A stretch of 64,000 nucleotides of DNA from Salvator merianae (Eukaryota; Chordata; Lepidosauria; Squamata; Teiidae), in assembly GCA_003586115.2 (NCBI GenBank), contig QVOM02000049.1:18295470-18359469 (forward strand), given 5' to 3'. A program made the translations under genes and the position numbers. Below the pieces are notes generated by a model. The model did no database searches. It was given only the letters and a program-made list of their open reading frames with translations, and was not told where the DNA came from. This document shows positions 23,499-36,207 of this stretch, one piece after another. Position 1 is the first letter of the stretch, and the number at the start of each line of letters is the position of its first letter.

Positions 23499-25407
23499 GA
23501 TTGTGCTTGGTATGTGTGACTAGATTCGGAGAGGGAGCTAAATAGTTCCAAGTTGAAGGATTACAACTGCTAACGAAAAGGGTCTTTCCTCCCTATACCC
23601 CCACCTCCCCACTGGAGAAGCAGATCATAATTTTAGTGTTTCTGTGAGACTGGAAAGTTCATTTTTTAGTAATTGCAGTACCCATGATTCTCGGCCATGG
23701 TTTGGCATCATGTATATTTCTAACAACATTAGCAGTTAAACATCATCAGCATGCTTGAGCGGTCTTTCTGGATTTGTAGTCCTAGAGGGGGATTCTAAGA
23801 ATTCCAGAGAAACAAGATTACCTGCATCAGAAATAATTATGTGCCTTGAAAAACTTAATTGTCCCATCTGCAGTTATATGGTGGCCAAAGAAAGAGCTTA
23901 AATTCAGCATGGGATTTAGTGGTAAAAGGCAAATGTTGCAGTGGTCCTAGTGTTTGTAATCTCGTAAATATATATATTTTTAAGGTTATATGTTCTATAT
24001 CTAAGTAGATTAAGATGTTCAGTCACAAAAGAAGTCATACTGAAAGAGTCAGACAAGACAAACCAGCATAGCAGCTTTATGAAGCCATAATATATATGAC
24101 TAAAATAACTCTCAACCCTTTTGAGTTAGTTCACTTCATAAAGGGAAGAGATCAAATTAGGCCAGAATGCCAACTGCCAAGCTGACCAACCCAGCTAAAT
24201 TCATAGGCACACAAGATTAGATGCAGTGCATAATGTGGAACGGTGAAGATTATTTGATATTGGTAGTTGATTGTAGAAATTATTGTAATAACAGTAACTA
24301 TCAGAAAGTTACTCCTTTTAATAATACAGTATTAAAAAAATTAAAAAACCAGAGCGTGTAACCAGGAAATTCAGGTAGGATGATACCCTCTTAAACTTTC
24401 AAATATATCCATGAGCTGGTTTCCTATTTAATCATGAAGTGACTACATATATTCACAATCAAGTGTTCACAGTTTGAATGGTAATGATCATTTGTGGGGA
24501 CACAAAATTGCAGAAAAACAGAAAAAGAAAACTAAGAGAATGAGTAAGCCCCACCAGTATCATTTCAGTAAAATATATGATAATACCCTATTATTATGTG
24601 TATCCTTTTTTGGGGGGGTTATTTATTTATTGAAGAATTTATTTCCCACTGTTCACCAGAAGGTCCAGGATGGGTCACAACAATAAAAATTATATAAAAT
24701 ATGGAGAATATTCTTAAAACGTATTTAAAATGTAACCCTCCCTCCCTGGTTGCCTTTACATTGTTCGACCTCATCCACTCCCGACCATCAAAAAAAGATT
24801 ATTTTGTCAGGTAGCCCCAACTTCATTAGTGCCCCATAAACTTAGAACGAATTCTATCCTGCACCTTTCTACTTTGCTTGCCCCCACACCCCCACCCCAA
24901 AAATAGTAGATGGAAAAACATTTTACAACATCTTTAATTAGCAATCCTTCCCCAGAAGAGTTTGTACTGGACTTGAAGATCTTGCTATCTTCTGCTTAGA
25001 GGTTAAGAGGCTGCAGCATAGCACTGATAAGGGTATGGTGTTAATTACAACATACTGTGGTTGGCACTAATTTAAACAATTTAGAGCATTGTCAGTGGAG
25101 AGGAGGAAGGAGGGAAAGGAAGAGAAAGGCTAGTTACCAACCACATATATTAACTGATGCTCAATAACTGAAGGCTCAAAAGCAGCTTAGTAGCACCCAC
25201 GTGTTAGTGCCTTCATCTGTATTAAAGAACAGAAAATGCACTATCTAGTCTTTAATGTGAATTAGAGATGGGATGGTAACATTAGTGTCTGCATACTACC
25301 ACCTCTAAGCTGCTTTTAAACCACTTTTTTATATGGTGGGTGGATGCGTTATTAGAAGTAGCTGAATCACAGAGCTCACTGCTTGTCTACCTCTGTTTAC
25401 TCAGAAA

Positions 25408-25521
25408 AGAAGAAGAACAACAACAACAACTTGGTTTTTATACCCCACTTTTCTCGGCCAAAGCTGACTCAAAGCAGCTTACAAGGTTATTTTTCGCCCG
25501 AAGGCTTACATCTGTCTATTC
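25408..25521 (-). mobile_element. Retroelement tail, copy 2
   Basis: Same family as 14955-15062: an (AAC)n start, then 'cttggtttttataccccac ... aaggcttacatctgtctat'. The differences in the shared 90 bp are all CG to CA. Confidence 0.6.
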
Positions 25522-26049
25522 ATTTATGTTTATCATCATCTTCCTTCTCCCCACCAGTTATTTTCCACCCATGGCTGAGTGAAGATCTCTTCAAGCTTCT
25601 TCCATAACCCCCTGTCCTATAAATGGTCATTTGTGTCCTTCCTTAGGCCTGCAGGTGTTCAGGCAGGTTGCAACAACGTCTATTTTGGACAGATGTGCAA
25701 AGATTCTCTCTCCATCCTCACTGCATCATCGCAGCAGCCCTGTGAGGTAGTTTGGACTAAGGACCACTGACTGACTGAAGTTCAAGTCGTTTAACCTGGG
25801 GGAATGGGTTGGTTTTTAAACCTGTTATCCAGCCCAATAATCCTCACAAGATAAATCGTAGTAGATAGCTCCAGTTTCATACACATTCAAATTACAACTT
25901 TACTTAAATATAGAGTATATTCCTGGGGCTTCCTTCTTTACAGCATTTTGCTAATCACAAGGACTTATACGAAGGTTACTTGGCAAGAAATTATGAGCCC
26001 CCCCCCCCGTGTTTCCAATTCAGGAGGAATCAATGGAATAAGCACAAAC

Positions 26050-26900
26050 TGTCACCTCACCCATAATCACTCGGGCAATACCTGTCTTTCCAGATATATC
26101 GATTTCCCTAATTTTCTACAGTCGATATAATTCCCATCCACGTTTTCCTTCCCTTTGATTCCCGCATCCTTGCCTTGTTTGCACCTTCTAGCCCTGTCGA
26201 TTTGCTCAGCTCCCAGAACTACCTTCCCAGGTTCAGGTTGTTGCCTTTCAGCCTTGCCGTGTTGTGCCGTCAGAAAATGAATTTTACAAGAGCGATTGCT
26301 CCACAGTAAGGATAATAATTCGCCTGGCGCAGCATCCGCTGTTCTGAACTTTATCAAGGATCGCAAGAGAGAAGGCTAAAAATCTGTCGGGAAAACTGAA
26401 CGATAAGACCGTCAAAATCGAAAATCGGTTGTTGCGCGAATAAAACTCCAGATCTACGGGACAGCGCCTCCTTAACAGTGCAATCTACTCATAAGTAGAT
26501 CCGATTACGGTCAGAGAAGCCTGGTTCCTGGAAAGTGAGGTTAGAATTACTTGCGGTTTTTATTCTTCATTATGAGTTCTTCGATTCTGATCGCGTTTTC
26601 CTATCAAGAAGTCACAGGAAATCCTGAAGAAAACGTGAAAGAACTTAGGGAGGCTTGAAGTCTCTAGGTTTCCTGAACATGCAAAGAATTCTGACTCAGT
26701 CTTTATCCTCGAAGCCTCAGGCTTAGAATGATTTTAAAGGTTTAAGCGCCTGTTTGAAATTCCTTTTAAGCTGGCTCCCTCGAGCACGCGTCTTCATTTT
26801 CATTACAGAATGCCCAAGTGGTGGTGGCCCCGCGGAAATCGCCCGAGTGACGCCCATTGGAGCCCTCATTTTCGTTAAGACAGTAAACCTTGGTTACGCT
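26050..26900. promoter_or_regulatory. CpG-enriched patch upstream of GCM2
   Basis: CpG is clearly more frequent here than in the surrounding AT-rich DNA (for example 26100-26460 and 26770-26870), and no repeat is recognised. It lies about 3 kb upstream of the GCM2 start codon and could hold a promoter, a non-coding first exon or an enhancer. No coding exon is supported. Confidence 0.3.
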
Positions 26901-27711
26901 AAACCGTTCAGGTGGGGGGAATTCTGCATGTATTGGCTGTACAAGTTCTCTTGTGAGTTATTGGAGTCTATAGGATTAAGGACTGTAGCCTTAAGAAAAC
27001 CGAAGCAACAACGGGGTTTCCCCTTCTCTGTGAATATCTGCAGCCCTTCTGATCTGTTGTTCCTCCTCTTTCACAATATGTAAATAGGTAATTCATAATT
27101 TGAGATCGGGGAACTGACCATTTGTCGTTTCAGCAGTATTGAAAGGGTTTGAGGCTGGTGCATTATCTCTCTATTTACTCAGGTCTAAGAATTTCTGAGA
27201 GGTGGACTCATTTCTATGATTTCTGTAAGGGTTCTCTGCCTGCTAAATACCAGATTACATCTATTCCCATGGATTGTAACATTTTAAAAAATAAAATTAT
27301 ACAGCTGATTTTCCTTACTGCAGTGCAAAATAGGTACCTTGGACCAGATCCTTATTGTCTCATGATTTTTATCAAAAATGCCACCAAAAGCACCCATATC
27401 ACATGCAGCCCCAGAATCTGTGCCTAATTTTTTCTGTCATCACTATTGCTACCCAGAGTGGTGCATAGTTCAGGGCATTGCCATGGCACAATAAAGGCTG
27501 TGTGGCACATACCATATTATATCCTACCGACTAACTGGAGCTAGTTAGATGGGATCCTGAGCTGCCTTTGTGTGGGTTTTATGTGGGAAGATGCCTGTCA
27601 GAGTCTTTATGCACTGTGCATAAACTTCTCAGGGATGCAAACAGTTCCAAAGACAGAATCAGCTATGAAGCTCTAGCTGTCAAGCTCTTTGTAAATCACA
27701 GTTCATATAGA

Positions 27712-27880
27712 TAGGGAGTGGATGTAGCCCAGTGGAAGAGCAAACTGCCTTGACTCCCCAGAAGAAGGCGGCAATGGCAAACCACTTCTATATCTCTGCC
27801 ATGAAAACTGCTTAGAGATGCCCATGGAGTCTACCAGGAGTCAGTCACAATTCAGTGGCTCCCGTCATCATCAACAAAAT
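27712..27880 (+). mobile_element. tRNA-derived SINE (Sauria-type)
   Basis: The tRNA-like head 'gtagcccagtggaagagcaaa' is followed by 'ggcaatggcaaaccacttctatatctctgccatgaaaactgc' and a Bov-B-like tail 'ggagtcagtcacaattcagtggc'. Confidence 0.7.
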
Positions 27881-28719
27881 AGATGGGTGTTCGACTTCAA
27901 ATGCTGCACTGTGACAGAAGGTTCAGCAAGAGATGTGTCTTCAGAAAGGACAGGTTTGGGATCACAGTCACTTTTTCGAGCAACAGCTTTATTGACTTGA
28001 GAGTCTATCCCCGTTAAGATGCTTGATCTTTGGGAGGTGGGGGTGGATAATTCCTGCACCTTAGGTCTTGGGCTAAACCACACAGGGAGGAGCCAAACGC
28101 CACCTATGTGCTTCTAACCAGCTGCAGGACAGGTATCTGGGAGGGTGAAGGTGAAGGAAAGAAAAGTCCCTTTCCTAGCATGAGCTGACCAGAAGAGGAG
28201 CGACACACGGTAAGAGCAACTGACAGCCGGATTTCAGCACCTCAGGTAACGGACAGAGGCTAATTAGCAAGTTGGGGGAAACACTTGCAGGCAATTATGC
28301 CAAGTCCTACACTCCCTTGCTGAGGGGCTCTTGTGAGTTTATTTCCTCTGTTTTTGGTTTTCTTTTAGCCGATTATGGTAGAAGTGTGAACTCAGTAAAC
28401 AGAAAATTGCTTTCTATTTATCTATCTATCTGTTATACGTATGTCCTCCCTTTCTTCCGAGATGCTCAAGGCTACTAGCACAGTTCCTCCATCCACTAAA
28501 ATTTACTCCTTAGAGCTATCCTGTAGAGTAGGTTAGGCTTCAAAAGAGTAACTAGTGTTAGAGTACTCACCAAAATTCATAGCTCAGTTTTTCCAGTTGT
28601 AGTTTAATTGCTCTATCCACAGCTACTCTGAACGAAGGGGCAGAAAGAATATCACATGATCAAAAATGTTTCTATCTGGTCTTTAAACATTCAAGATATG
28701 TCTGTGTCTCTATTAATCC

Positions 28720-28720
<1 letters not shown>

Positions 28721-28768
<48 letters not shown>

Positions 28769-28811
28769 TTCCTTCCTTCCTTCCTTCCTTCCTTCCTTCC
28801 TTCCTTCCTTT
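28721..28811. repeat. (TTTC)n(TTCC)n microsatellite
   Basis: About 90 bp: TTTC repeats changing to TTCC repeats. Confidence 0.97.
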
Positions 28812-29114
28812 GTATGGAAGAATCTCTCAAACTCACTATCCCTCCTAGTTATATCTATTGATATGGGAATGCTAATAGTTCTGGTCTAGTTTAAAGGGCT
28901 ATTGCTGTCATCGATGACAGAAATATGAACACCTGCTTGGTTTGAGTCCTAAGATGGGTGAAAATCTACTCCAAACACAGAATCTATCTACTGCTTGGTA
29001 GTCTTTCACCAGTGTAGACTAAATCTAAATTTATTGTTCAGTAATTTTCCCATGGGGGAAAATTCCAGCATTATATTCTGGAAGGCTGGATCACTTGATT
29101 CTGACACCCAGCAA

Positions 29115-29191
29115 AATGTAATGTAATGTAATGTAATGTAATGTAATGTAATGTAATGTAACGTAATGTAATGTATTTATTTATTTATTTA
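29115..29191. repeat. (AATGT)n minisatellite with (ATTT)n end
   Basis: About twelve AATGT pentamers, one with AACGT, running into ATTT repeats. It lies 0.5 kb upstream of the GCM2 start codon. Confidence 0.95.
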
Positions 29192-29699
29192 AGAATCCAT
29201 ATCCTGCCCTTCAGCCAAAGAATTTATATCCTGCCCTTCAGGACAGGTCACAACATATCTTATATGCTTTTTCTAGCAAAAACACTTTTGAGAGGGAATA
29301 ATTAAGAATTCTTTCTTTTGGCTTTTTAATAGTGTATGCTTGTGGTGGAAATGTATGATTGACCCTGCAGACATATTATATCAACTGATGGATTTGGGAT
29401 CAGGAATGGGATCCTCCATAAAAAATCAAATGCAATGTAATGTTTCCAATGCTATCTTTGCAGCCACAAGTGCTTAAATTAATCTTCTGGGTCAGGGATG
29501 AAAAACCATGGTCAAACTACATGTTCTAGCTTCCCTGATCATCTAGCTTCCCCTTTCCTGTTCTGTAGAAAGTCCTGCAGAATTTTTACATGTCTTTATA
29601 GTTTCAGCAGCTCATGGTTTTTTGTTTGTCAACTTGAAATAAAATTTTATCTCCAACAGTGAATTAGCAAAAGGAAAAATCCCCGTTTCTTGCTTGTTA

Positions 29700-29721
29700 T
29701 CAATTTCTTGCTTACAGATCC
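29700..29721 (+). promoter_or_regulatory. GCM2: GCM2 start context with an acceptor-like site
   Basis: A pyrimidine-rich stretch ending CTTACAG (29711-29717) sits 4 bases before the ATG. It could be a splice acceptor for an exon after a non-coding first exon. The context ATCCATGG is a fair start. A second in-frame Met follows at codon 4. Confidence 0.4.
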
Positions 29722-32700
29722 ATGGTGAACATGTCAAATAACCTTTTTGAAGACTCAGACTATATCTGTTCTTATGGGATGAAGCTAACCTGGGACATCA
29801 ATGACCCAAAGTTGCCACAGGTATGGGACAGGGAAGGAGGTTTGGACAGAACTACATGTCTGGATTCATAGGCAACTCTTCTAAGGCTATAATCCTATAC
29901 ATATTTACTAAGAAAGACAACCCAAGGAATGCAAATTGGTTTTGTTCTGAGTAGGATTGCCTTGTAAGGTCCTTTTCAGACACTCGGTGTATTCAACTAT
30001 ATTATATTTTTGTATGTTGCTCCTGCAAGTCAAAATTCAGCAGTAACAACATATGCTTATTGAAGCACAACTGATGGAGTCATACAGTGTTGGGGAACCT
30101 TATTATTATTATCTCTCTGTTTAAAATACCTGGCTTGTTCTTTGGTCCAGGAGATGTCAAATATGGTATTTGAAATAAATACTTTCAAGAAAAGGAAAAA
30201 AACGGTGACATTCCTGTGAAGACATTTATGCTAGGTGAATACAGAAGAATTATATTAACGTTGATTGATTTATGTGAAATGATCCATTCAGGATACAGTT
30301 ACTCTGTTGGAAACTGAAATGTAGAGCAGATCACAACATAAACTGATTTCTGCCACTGCGTTGGTTCCTATGTGCACGGGATTTCCCATATTTTGCAAGG
30401 ACAGCTGGTTGGTTTTCACTTTGATGAGACACTAATGTTAAGGCAGCATTAATCTCCAGCTTTTCTTTCCCTGTTCCACTTATTCATTTCTTCTCATGCA
30501 GGAGTCCAGGCACTTTGATTCTTTCCAGGAGTGGCCTGATGGCTATTTAAGGTTCATCTACTCAAACGAGGACAAAAATGCACAGCGTCACCTCAGTGGC
30601 TGGGCCATGCGCAACACCAATAACCATAACTGCCAAATCCTCAAGAAGTCCTGTCTCGGCGTAGTGGTGTGCGCCAGAAACTGTACCCTGCCCGATGGCA
30701 CCAAACTGCAGCTCCGACCTGCCATATGTGATAAGGCCCGGCAGAAACAACAAAGTGAGGAAATTGTGATGGGGGAGACTACAGTGTTACTTTGGGGGCC
30801 TTGTGGGACACTTGTAGAACATCTTCTTAGGAAAGGAAAAAAAAAATACCCAGTAATTTTCAAACCTACTGAAGGTTCATTACTTGCTGTTTTGAATGCA
30901 GGATCTTTTTCTAGAACAATATTTTCATACTCATAGGATGCATTTTTGAAGTCATCCTGTGACTGACTACACAATCTGCAGATGAAGAAAATTAATATGA
31001 AATTCAAGGGACAAATGTATGAAGAAAAGCTCAACTTTATGAAGAAAAGCTCTCAATCTTGAATTTGCAAATCATGCTTATTGGGAATCTAGAATCTAGT
31101 CTCAAGTTGTGATCAGACACAACAAAAAAAGCATCTCTGAGGCGCTCAAAGATGGCCTCAAAGTGGGATGGCCTCAAAGGGGCACCCCAGTCTGCCCCTC
31201 CCCTTTCTCATGAATGTTCTATGCTAGAAAAGGTGAATTAGAGAAGACTTCAGAACACAAGTGCCACACACTGTCTCTATGAGGCGCCTCCAAGTCACCC
31301 CTTTTGTTACGTCTGAACACAGCATGAATAAGAGGAGATCATTCTTAACTATTATACCAGTTGACAATGGAACCCCTTGTCTAGGTCTGTGATCAGACAC
31401 AATCCAAAAAACATCTCCAAGGCGACTTAGAGAAGCTTTCGAGGTGGGATTGTTTGCACACCCTCCCCTAAAAATTCTGTGCTAGAAAAGGTAGATTAGA
31501 GAAGGGCTGGGGACGCGAGTGCCACACACAGTCTCTCTCAGACACCTCCAAGTCACCCCTTTTATTATGTCTGAACACACCCTCAGTAGCATCTCTAGGC
31601 AAAGTGCATGGGTAACCTTTCTTTCTGTGCACTGGGCTTGTTGAATAATCATTTTGTTTGTCTTTTGACTGCCAAAGACCAGATTCCAATATATACCTTG
31701 CTTTGCAAGTGAAAAATACTTGATTCAGCACTAGAGATTGTTCTTCCTTCCTGGCAAATGAAAATACGTATGAGCAATAGAATTTTTTTTTAAAAAAATC
31801 TTAAACAGGGCACTCTGCTGGTGTCATAATTCATGGCAACATAAGATTGTGATAGTTTTATTTCACCTGGTTTGGAGAACATGCTCTTTTTCATCTTTTG
31901 GTGAAGGAAAACTAGCCTGGATCTCAGTGAGTGTTACACAGGAAAGAGGTGTTTTAGAAAGTAGAGAAAAGAGGGAAGGATGTTTTATATGGGCTGGAGA
32001 AAGTTTTTTTTTTTTTCTGTATTACTCTATGATTTTCAGTTCCAATTCTGCATCTGAATGTGGTTTCACAAGCTACATCTCAACTGTGTAGCTCTCTTTG
32101 AGGTTTAAGCATCAGGATAAAGAATAATTGAATCTAACTACTTGTCACTTTAAGTTGGATTGTGCAATTATCTCCCTCTTTGTTTTGCAGAAAAATACTG
32201 TCCAAATTGCAGTTCAATGCTGGAGTTAATTCCTTGTCGGGGACACAGTGGCTATCCAGTAACTAACTTCTGGAGACATGAAGGCAAAGCAATCTTTTTC
32301 CAGGTGATAAATAAATGCAATCCTGGTCTCTTCTTGAATTCTGTAGACGAAAAACAGAATGAGCAACATGCAGGAACTTTTTATGATGCATGTTACATGT
32401 TGATTCCTCTACTGATTATCATTTCTCACAGTCAATTCTATTGTATTCAGTGATAATATATAGTAATTGCCAGTGATTAGATTTTTTTTCTTTCCTGTTG
32501 AAATGTCCCACCAGCATTGGAGTGGGCCCTGACAAGAAAATGGTGCCAGAACCCTCTCCAACAAGAGAATGCTGTGAAAGGGTTTCCCACATATTCCTTG
32601 GTGGTAGAATAAGCCAGCTGCTCAGGTGAGGACACTACCAAGAGGCTGGTCTGGTCTACTCAGTTCCCAGGTTCCAGTACCATTCTGCTGGGCTCCCAGA

Positions 32701-35700
32701 AGCTGCCCTAGAGATGGAGCACTTCCAGATGCCCAGCTAAAATATTTCCATCCGGCAACTTTGGAGACTGAGAAGTTGGATTCCCAGCCTCCAAACTTGC
32801 AGACTGGATTGATCAGCTGTTTCTGATCGTGGGCCAGATCACTTGATCCAGTCCATAAGTGGTCCTGCACTAAGGTTATGTAGCAAAATGTACTGTGTAG
32901 TATATAATTATGAATAACATATTTTAATTCACAATCTATAGCTAAATCTTTTAAAGACATTATGCATAAGAGGCTTTCTGACAGTTTGTAGCATAAGACA
33001 ATATCTATGATCCTAAAATCAGTTAGACTGAGGGGGTTTTTTTGGGTATAAATCTACTTGATTTCTACATGAGCATTTTAAAATGATTAATTGATGAATT
33101 GGTTGGGATAGCTCTAATGCTTGCACCTTTGAAAATATAACAAAATTTATCGTATAACAATATTATTTTAGGCCAAGGGAATACATGACCACCCTAGACC
33201 AGAGAGTAAATCAGAGACAGAAGTCAGAAGAACTGCACTTAAGAAGCAAACACCATCTTCTCACTCATCTCAGAAGAAAAGGCCTCCAGATTTTCAGGTG
33301 ACTATAGGTTGACAGTTTGACTTATTGACTTGGTATCCTCTACATAATATAAAAGCATAAGAAACATAAATGCATGTAATGATACAGTAGCGATTACAGC
33401 CGTGCTGTGCCGTGCCATGCCGTGCCATGGGCTGGATTTCTTGATTTTAACTTTTATATACAATAATTTAATAATTATGCTCTCTGTAACAGTCAACAGT
33501 GAGCAGCTGGGGGAAAACCCAAATAAATGTCACACCCTGGAATTACAATGCTTTGGATTGCTTTTAATTTATTCTCAAAATGAGGAATATATTAAAATGT
33601 TGCATTGTTTATATTATTATAAAAATATAGCCCTAAAATAGACCTATTCATTGTTCCAAAGTCAGTCCACACACTGGCTGGAGATAGCATACTGAGATGC
33701 TTAAACCTGGTACCTTTTTTTTTTTAAAGGAAAAAAATACCAGCACATATAAGTGTAAACTATATTATGGGAATCGCAGTCTACCATCAAACAAATGAGG
33801 CCTGAGTCATCAGGAGAGTGTGTGGATGCTCCTGATCACTACTAGCTATGAACAACAATATTATTGTCCACAGCTGTACCAGGAACAGCTGGACTGCTCC
33901 TGATACGCAGCATTTGCACGTACTTCAGGGTACAAACACTGCTGTCATGCGGCGCAGCGTGATATGGCTGTGGCTGTGCAGTCACACACAATATCCCCAG
34001 TCACCATGGCAGCGACTGGACATTTCCGTGGCTGCTGCCATGGCAGGCAAGCAGGCAACATTTGCATTGCTGGTGCTGAAAGCCCATTTCTGGGTTGTTC
34101 CAGCCCTCGCAGTGCGGATGGTCACTGCACTGCAGGGACTGTTCCACCTTATCCTGTTCTAAGGTGGAAAGTGTGAACAGGCCTCATCTTTACCAATTAT
34201 TTTCTGAGAAGACAATGCCTTTACAGAGAACCCTGTTCTTATCAACATGAGCAATTTTTCTGTTGCAAAAACAGGCCAGAGAACTTTGAAAAAATATTGT
34301 TCAACTGCAAGCCTGAAAGGGCCTGAATACATACATATGTACGTGAGCAGGGAAGAAGGGTAGGAGAGATGTGAAAAGAAGAAATCATTGGATAGAAGGA
34401 AAAGAAATTGGGAAGATTCATTGAGCTGCTACTTGTATGTGTGCCTGGGCACGTATACCTGCTTGTAGTATACAGTGTCTGTCCATCCAAATATAATGAC
34501 AAAACCCGATATTGTGGGACTAACGGATGTTTACTAAAAAGCAGTATCGCATATTGGACCAAAATAATTTCAAGAGCTGAGTTTCATTCAGATTGTTGGA
34601 ATTTAAGTTCTATATGCAACAAGCAAGTGCTAATTTCACTGTGATCTAGGGACCATCATAGTAATTAAATCTGTGAGGAAAACTGAAGCTACAGGCAGTG
34701 GGATGGTTACCAATGGAAAGCATAAATACATAGATGTATGAACATAGATGTATGCATACTGAAATTTAGATATGAAACTTCACGGTTTTAGTAGCGAAGC
34801 AATATCTTGGGTAGATTAATCAAATATGAAAATAGAATGATTTGAACAGAGATAATTTACACATATGCTGACTCTTCAACTACTGAGCTATGTGACAACT
34901 GAATGAAGTACAACTGACCCAACTAGATAGCCTCTGATAACTTCCTGTTAAATGTGGCTTTTCTGTTTAATGTAGATGGACCTCCTCTCCCCATCTGACT
35001 CTCCTCATTCAATAATTCACTGGAGACTTAGTAGGAAAACAACTAATAACTGCTTGAAGTATATATTGTAGATATCAATAACACTGTCTAATGCATAAAA
35101 TGGAAATCTCAAAGTAAGCATCAGCACAGTCCCAAATATCTTCTGGTGCTACTTCTCTCAAGTTAAAACCTTTTATGTCATATTTCATTTGAAGAAATCT
35201 GGCTTTAAAAACTAAACAAAATTACATGAAATGAAAACCAGAAAACATTTGCCACTATGTGGTCTATGTGCATCAGGCAATTGCTTCCACAATCTTTTAA
35301 TTAATGTTCTCTTTAGACAGAAGTATATAATGAAGACGGCAATCATTTTCATTACATGCATCATCTTGCTCATGAAGAAGGGCCAGAAAAAATCAGCATA
35401 ATTACAGATACCAGCTTACCACTCCTAACACAGCCTCACAATTTGTTCCAAAATACGGAAGCTTACAATATTGCTTATGACACAGCCATCTTTCAAGGGG
35501 ACGTGACATCACCTCTCCAGAGCTACCCAAGTCCCAAGATCTTCGTATCTAAACCAAGTTGTGGCTATGAATACACATTTCCCAGTTATATCAACTCTGG
35601 TTTGTATCCCACATTTCATAAAAATACAATGGATAGTCCAATGGATACCGACCACCTTAATCTGAATGGACTTCAGCACAATTTAAATTCAGCAAACATC

Positions 35701-36207
35701 CATGGAAAGAACTTTGATAGTCTCTGGAAACATCCTGTATTGAAACAGCCCTTAGGGGAAACTAACTCTGAAGAAAGGAATAATCACAGTGGCTCAAGCC
35801 AAGTCAACCCGAACCATTCCCATTGTAGTGAAGAATACGCTTGTAGATTCAATACTCATTCCTCTCTGGAAGTTCAAGCCCTGCAAGCTGTTATTACTAC
35901 CACTACCAAGATGTCTTTTGAGGCCTACAAGCCTCCTGCAGTGAAGTATTGTGAAAATGTATATGCAAAAGATGACGATCTTCTGAGCTGTACCCTGACG
36001 GAGGACATTGCAGAAAGTGTCTACCCAGAGATAAGCCCACAAGAAGACTGGGGAGCAGGCAAATCCGATTTGACTGATGAACATTTTCTGCATACCAATA
36101 AGGTAGAACATATTGCATCAGTGAACACTTGTCAGGACAATAGTACAGAAAAAAAATATGCTGGATACGAAAGCCAAACATTCAGATTTGAGAATGCTGG
36201 CTACTAA
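29722..36207 (+). CDS. GCM2: GCM2, glial cells missing transcription factor 2 (complete)
   Basis: Zinc-containing DNA-binding transcription factor required for parathyroid development. Coding exons: 29722-29820, 30502-30754, 32191-32303, 33172-33297, 35317-36207 (stop TAA). Total 1482 nt, 493 residues; human GCM2 is 506. All junctions are GT-AG with phases 0, 1, 0, 0. The GCM domain runs from about residue 14 to 171: [14 protein letters not shown] (16-29), [82 protein letters not shown]. The C-terminal exon holds the conserved segment [17 protein letters not shown] (385-401), corresponding to the human C-terminal inhibitory region (CCID). The tail is otherwise divergent. GCM1 was considered, but the C-terminal match and the SYCP2L and MAK neighbours decide for GCM2. 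Confidence 0.95.
31107..31322. mobile_element. Short inverted-repeat element, copy 1
   Basis: Left end TGTGATCAGACACAACAAAA; the right end read inverted is TGTGTTCAGACGTAACAAAA. The interior has 'gcatctctgaggcg', 'gctagaaaaggtgaattagagaag' and 'gcgcctccaagtcacccctttt'. A second copy follows 64 bp later in the same GCM2 intron. Confidence 0.65.
31386..31580. mobile_element. Short inverted-repeat element, copy 2
   Basis: Same order and orientation of blocks as 31107-31322, about 20 bp shorter: 'tgtgatcagacacaat', 'acatctccaaggcg', 'gctagaaaaggtagattagagaag', 'cacctccaagtcacccctttt', 'tgtctgaacacac'. Confidence 0.65.
33799..34184. mobile_element. Inverted-repeat element ending in GGCCTG/CAGGCC
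   Basis: The left flank and end ATGAGGCCTG is mirrored by CAGGCCTCAT at the right, with the shared GTGTGAACAGGCC-type right end seen in related copies at 11298 and 40790. It is GC-richer than its surroundings and lies in GCM2 intron 4. Confidence 0.55.

Larger units (their letters stand above)
21541..26049. other. Intergenic, SYCP2L to GCM2, left part
   Basis: Divergent gene starts flank this interval. I see no coding exon in it, only AT-rich sequence, LINE tails near 21970-22060 and 24620-24700 ('ccagaaggttccagggtgggtcacaacaataaaa' in two related copies), and the repeats listed separately. Confidence 0.5.

Noticed and set aside
26067..26366. 99-codon minus-strand frame in the CpG-rich patch
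   Set aside because: It has no domain that I recognise and no splice partners, so it may be chance. It is kept only as part of the regulatory candidate.
30588..31034. 148-codon minus-strand frame over GCM2 exon 2
   Set aside because: It is the antisense shadow of a conserved GCM-domain exon, extended into the intron.
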